Shown one piece after another: positions 62,229-64,000 of a stretch of 64,000 nucleotides of DNA. The notes under the pieces were generated by a model. The model saw only the letters and a program-made list of their open reading frames with translations, was not told where the DNA came from and ran no database searches. Origin of the DNA: Candidatus Enterococcus murrayae (GTDB lineage Bacteria; Bacillota; Bacilli; Lactobacillales; Enterococcaceae). Location: NCBI RefSeq assembly GCF_017315985.1, contig NZ_JAFLVR010000004.1, positions 1-64,000 of the forward strand, read 5' to 3'. Each line of letters begins with the position of its first letter. The first letter of the stretch is position 1. The position numbers and the translations under genes were made by a program.

Positions 62229-62973
62229 CCCCGCCGATTGTCGCCTGCATGTCGATTACTTTCTCAAAGAAGTCTTTGCGGGAAGAACGGCGAACGATCT
62301 CAGAGAAAAAGCGTCCATCTTTGATAAACAAGACTCGGTTGCAGTAGCTAGCAGTGTACGGATCATGAGTCACCATCAAAATCGTCGTTTCCTCATGAAG
62401 ATTCACTTCATCCAAGTAATTTAAAAACTCTGTAGCTGCTTTCGAATCCAAGGAACCTGTCGGCTCATCAGCAAATAAAACTAGCGGCTTACTGATCAGA
62501 GCCCGAGCAGCGGCAGTCCGCTGCTGCTGTCCAACCGAAATTTCTTCTGGGTAGCGCGCTAGAATATGCTCAATTTTTAATATCCTTGCTAAACGAAGTA
62601 CCCGGTCTTCAATCTCATCATTTGAAAGCTTGCTGACAGTCAGCGGTAGAATAATATTATCCTTGACAGTCAAACTGTCAATCAAATTGAAATCCTGAAA
62701 GATAAATCCCATTTTTTCTCGGCGAAAATCTGTTAAGCGGCTCTCACGCATCTGGGTGATATCCGCTCCGGCAATCTTAACCGACCCCATTGTCGGCAAT
62801 AATATTGTCGAAAGAATGTTCATCAACGTCGTTTTCCCAGCCCCACTGGGTCCCATAATACCGACAAATTCACCCTTCTCAACTGTAAAATTTAAATCAT
62901 TTAAGACATTCACTTTATTGTTTCGTGTGCCATAGCTTTTACTTAAATGCTGTACCTTAATAATTTTTTCCAT
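62206..62973 (-). CDS. BceA-like ABC transporter ATPase
   Basis: This 255-residue protein has Walker A GPSGAGKTT, Walker B PLVLFADEPTGSLD and a Q-loop in FIFQDFNLIDSLTV, as in BceA/LolD-type ATPases. The ABC signature reads ISVGQQQR rather than the usual ISGGQQQR, which is unusual for this family. AGGAGGGG precedes the ATG. It powers the permease encoded next. Confidence 0.9.
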   Translation of the reverse strand: MEKIIKVQHLSKSYGTRNNKVNVLNDLNFTVEKGEFVGIMGPSGAGKTTLMNILSTILLPTMGSVKIAGADITQMRESRLTDFRREKMGFIFQDFNLIDSLTVKDNIILPLTVSKLSNDEIEDRVLRLARILKIEHILARYPEEISVGQQQRTAAARALISKPLVLFADEPTGSLDSKAATEFLNYLDEVNLHEETTILMVTHDPYTASYCNRVLFIKDGRFFSEIVRRSSRKDFFEKVIDMQATIGGGGKANAD

Positions 62974-63212
62974 TTGTTCCCCTCCTATTTCTATCTCAAC
63001 TTAGAGGAAATATTTTCAGTATGATTGTTAATTTTGTCTAAGTAAGCATACCATTCAATAGGTCTTAGCCACTTACCTTTTGGTTAGCGTTCGCTTCATT
63101 CCACTTAAAACTTAATCAACAGCAAAATATAAGCGAAAAATATTGGACTGAAATCTATTTGTAACATCTAATTTTTTTCTTTTATGGTATCATATTTGAG
63201 GTGGATTCTTAT

Positions 63213-63419
63213 GTGAAACGACCTTCAATAATCTTACATTTTTTTCACTTTTTAGGAAAAATTTTTTTCAGTTATTTTATCTTATTTGGAAGCTTGGCCT
63301 TATCAGCTTTCTTTTATCTTTCAGTAAACAAGCACACTATATATGGTGTGTTTTTCTTTTTTGGTAAAAAAATAATACTATATATCGTTGCAACCACATC
63401 AGAAATACTATATGATTGA
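63213..63419 (+). CDS. Possible small membrane protein upstream of nrdD
   Basis: A GTG at 63213 with GAGGTGG eight bases upstream opens 68 codons with hydrophobic segments (about 10-35 and 45-60). The second half overlaps NrdR-like boxes and the presumed nrdD promoter, and its sequence is biased by those repeats. The good ribosome site argues for translation; the overlap argues against. I recognise no family. Confidence 0.3.
   Translation: MKRPSIILHFFHFLGKIFFSYFILFGSLALSAFFYLSVNKHTIYGVFFFFGKKIILYIVATTSEILYD
63334..63349. promoter_or_regulatory. NrdR box 1
   Basis: ACACTATATATGGTGT matches the NrdR box consensus (ACACWATATATWGTGT) almost perfectly and is palindromic. NrdR represses ribonucleotide reductase genes when dATP is high. 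Confidence 0.8.
63375..63390. promoter_or_regulatory. NrdR box 2
   Basis: ATACTATATATCGTTG shares the ACTATATAT core and lies 41 bases, four helical turns, after box 1. Confidence 0.55.
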
Positions 63420-63420
63420 T
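63405..63420. promoter_or_regulatory. NrdR box 3 (weak)
   Basis: ATACTATATGATTGAT keeps the ACTATAT half and lies 30 bases after box 2, near the usual spacing of paired NrdR boxes. Confidence 0.4.
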
Positions 63421-63451
63421 AATGAACTTTAAAGGAATGGAGTTGTTTGCA

Positions 63452-64000
63452 ATGATGGAAATCCACACAAAAGATTCGTTGTTCAACGAATATCAACCGT
63501 CGCTAAAAAATATTAAGGTCGTAAAACGTGATGGTCGTCACACAGCATTTGATGATCAAAAAATTTATGATGCCTTGATCAAAGCAGAAACGAAAATCAA
63601 AGGATCGGTCGACCCTCTGGCTCATGAACGTATCCAGTCAATTGTTGAGCGAGTAGATGCAGAAATTTCAGAACGTTTTACTAGCGATATTAAAATATAT
63701 GAAATCCAAAACATCGTGGAGCATACATTATTAGAACACAACGAATATGAGCTGGCAGAAGAATATATCAATTATCGAACACGCCGCGACTTCCAACGCA
63801 GCAAAGCGACCGATATCAATTTTACGATCGGTAAATTAATCAATAAGGATCAAACGGTCGTCAATGAAAATGCCAATAAAGATAGTGACGTTTTTAACAC
63901 ACAACGTGATTTAACTGCCGGGATCGTCGGCAAATCAATCGGTTTAAAGATGCTGCCTCCTCATGTGGCAAACGCTCACCAAAAAGGGGATATTCATTAT
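63452..64000 (+). CDS. nrdD: Anaerobic ribonucleoside-triphosphate reductase, 5' part
   Basis: The first 183 codons run off the window. The N-terminal region (about 18-110) is an ATP-cone: VVKRDGRHTAFDDQKIYDAL and IVEHTLLEHNEYELAEEYI. It then moves into the class III reductase domain with RDLTAGIVGKSIGLKMLPPHV. NrdD reduces NTPs to dNTPs without oxygen, using a glycyl radical formed by NrdG, which should lie downstream. The ATG at 63452 has GGAG nine bases upstream. NrdR boxes upstream support the call. Confidence 0.93.
   Translation, partial: MMEIHTKDSLFNEYQPSLKNIKVVKRDGRHTAFDDQKIYDALIKAETKIKGSVDPLAHERIQSIVERVDAEISERFTSDIKIYEIQNIVEHTLLEHNEYELAEEYINYRTRRDFQRSKATDINFTIGKLINKDQTVVNENANKDSDVFNTQRDLTAGIVGKSIGLKMLPPHVANAHQKGDIHY

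Overview
The window looks like a low-GC Gram-positive chromosome of the Lactobacillales, most likely an Enterococcus. The basis is gene content (a complete dltXABCD operon, a T7SSb locus, an L27 with a Prp-type N-terminal extension, a CcpA-type cre site) and strong AGGAGG-type ribosome binding sites. The species was not determined. No transposase, phage gene or CRISPR array was seen.

Positions 1-10800 are an accessory island of type VII secretion cargo, almost all on the minus strand. A module of small helical partner proteins, a DUF4176-tailed protein, a full LXG toxin with a glycine-rich hydrophobic C terminus, a membrane immunity candidate and a DUF4176 protein is followed by degraded and orphan copies. 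These are a toxin C-terminal module without its LXG domain, two more immunity-like membrane proteins, a 38-residue immunity fragment, a frameshifted toxin fragment and a second DUF4176 gene. A lipoprotein and two membrane proteins link this to the secretion machine esxA-esaA-essA-esaB-essB-essC (10969-21055). A terminator-like hairpin lies between esxA and esaA.

Positions 21800-25700 are housekeeping: rplU-prp-rpmA with its L21 leader, a divergent uracil-DNA glycosylase-like protein and a TrmR-like methyltransferase, a DUF915 hydrolase and a tRNA-Arg(TCT). Positions 25850-37860 form a sugar-catabolism locus. A sugar ABC importer, three TIM-barrel isomerases, two Gfo/Idh/MocA dehydrogenases and a ROK kinase are arranged as divergent operons around a promoter region with two copies of a TTTACGTAAA palindrome and a cre site. 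Its likely regulator is a 661-residue protein: a LacI-type HTH, one ligand-binding domain, and a second domain that is a clear paralogue of the importer's own binding protein.

Positions 38000-48600 hold assorted chromosomal genes: a WYL regulator and a GyrI-like protein sharing an AACCTG-N11-CAGGTT operator, a quinone oxidoreductase, an ACT protein, a SipW-like signal peptidase, a 7TM sensor-like protein, LplA, a metallo-hydrolase, a DUF975 protein and an M42 aminopeptidase. Positions 48700-64000 are rich in envelope-defence functions. They include an ABC-2 exporter with a divergent NarL-type two-component system in the arrangement of the linearmycin-resistance (Lnr) systems, the dlt operon for D-alanylation of teichoic acids, and a BceAB-type transporter. 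The window ends inside nrdD, preceded by NrdR-like boxes.
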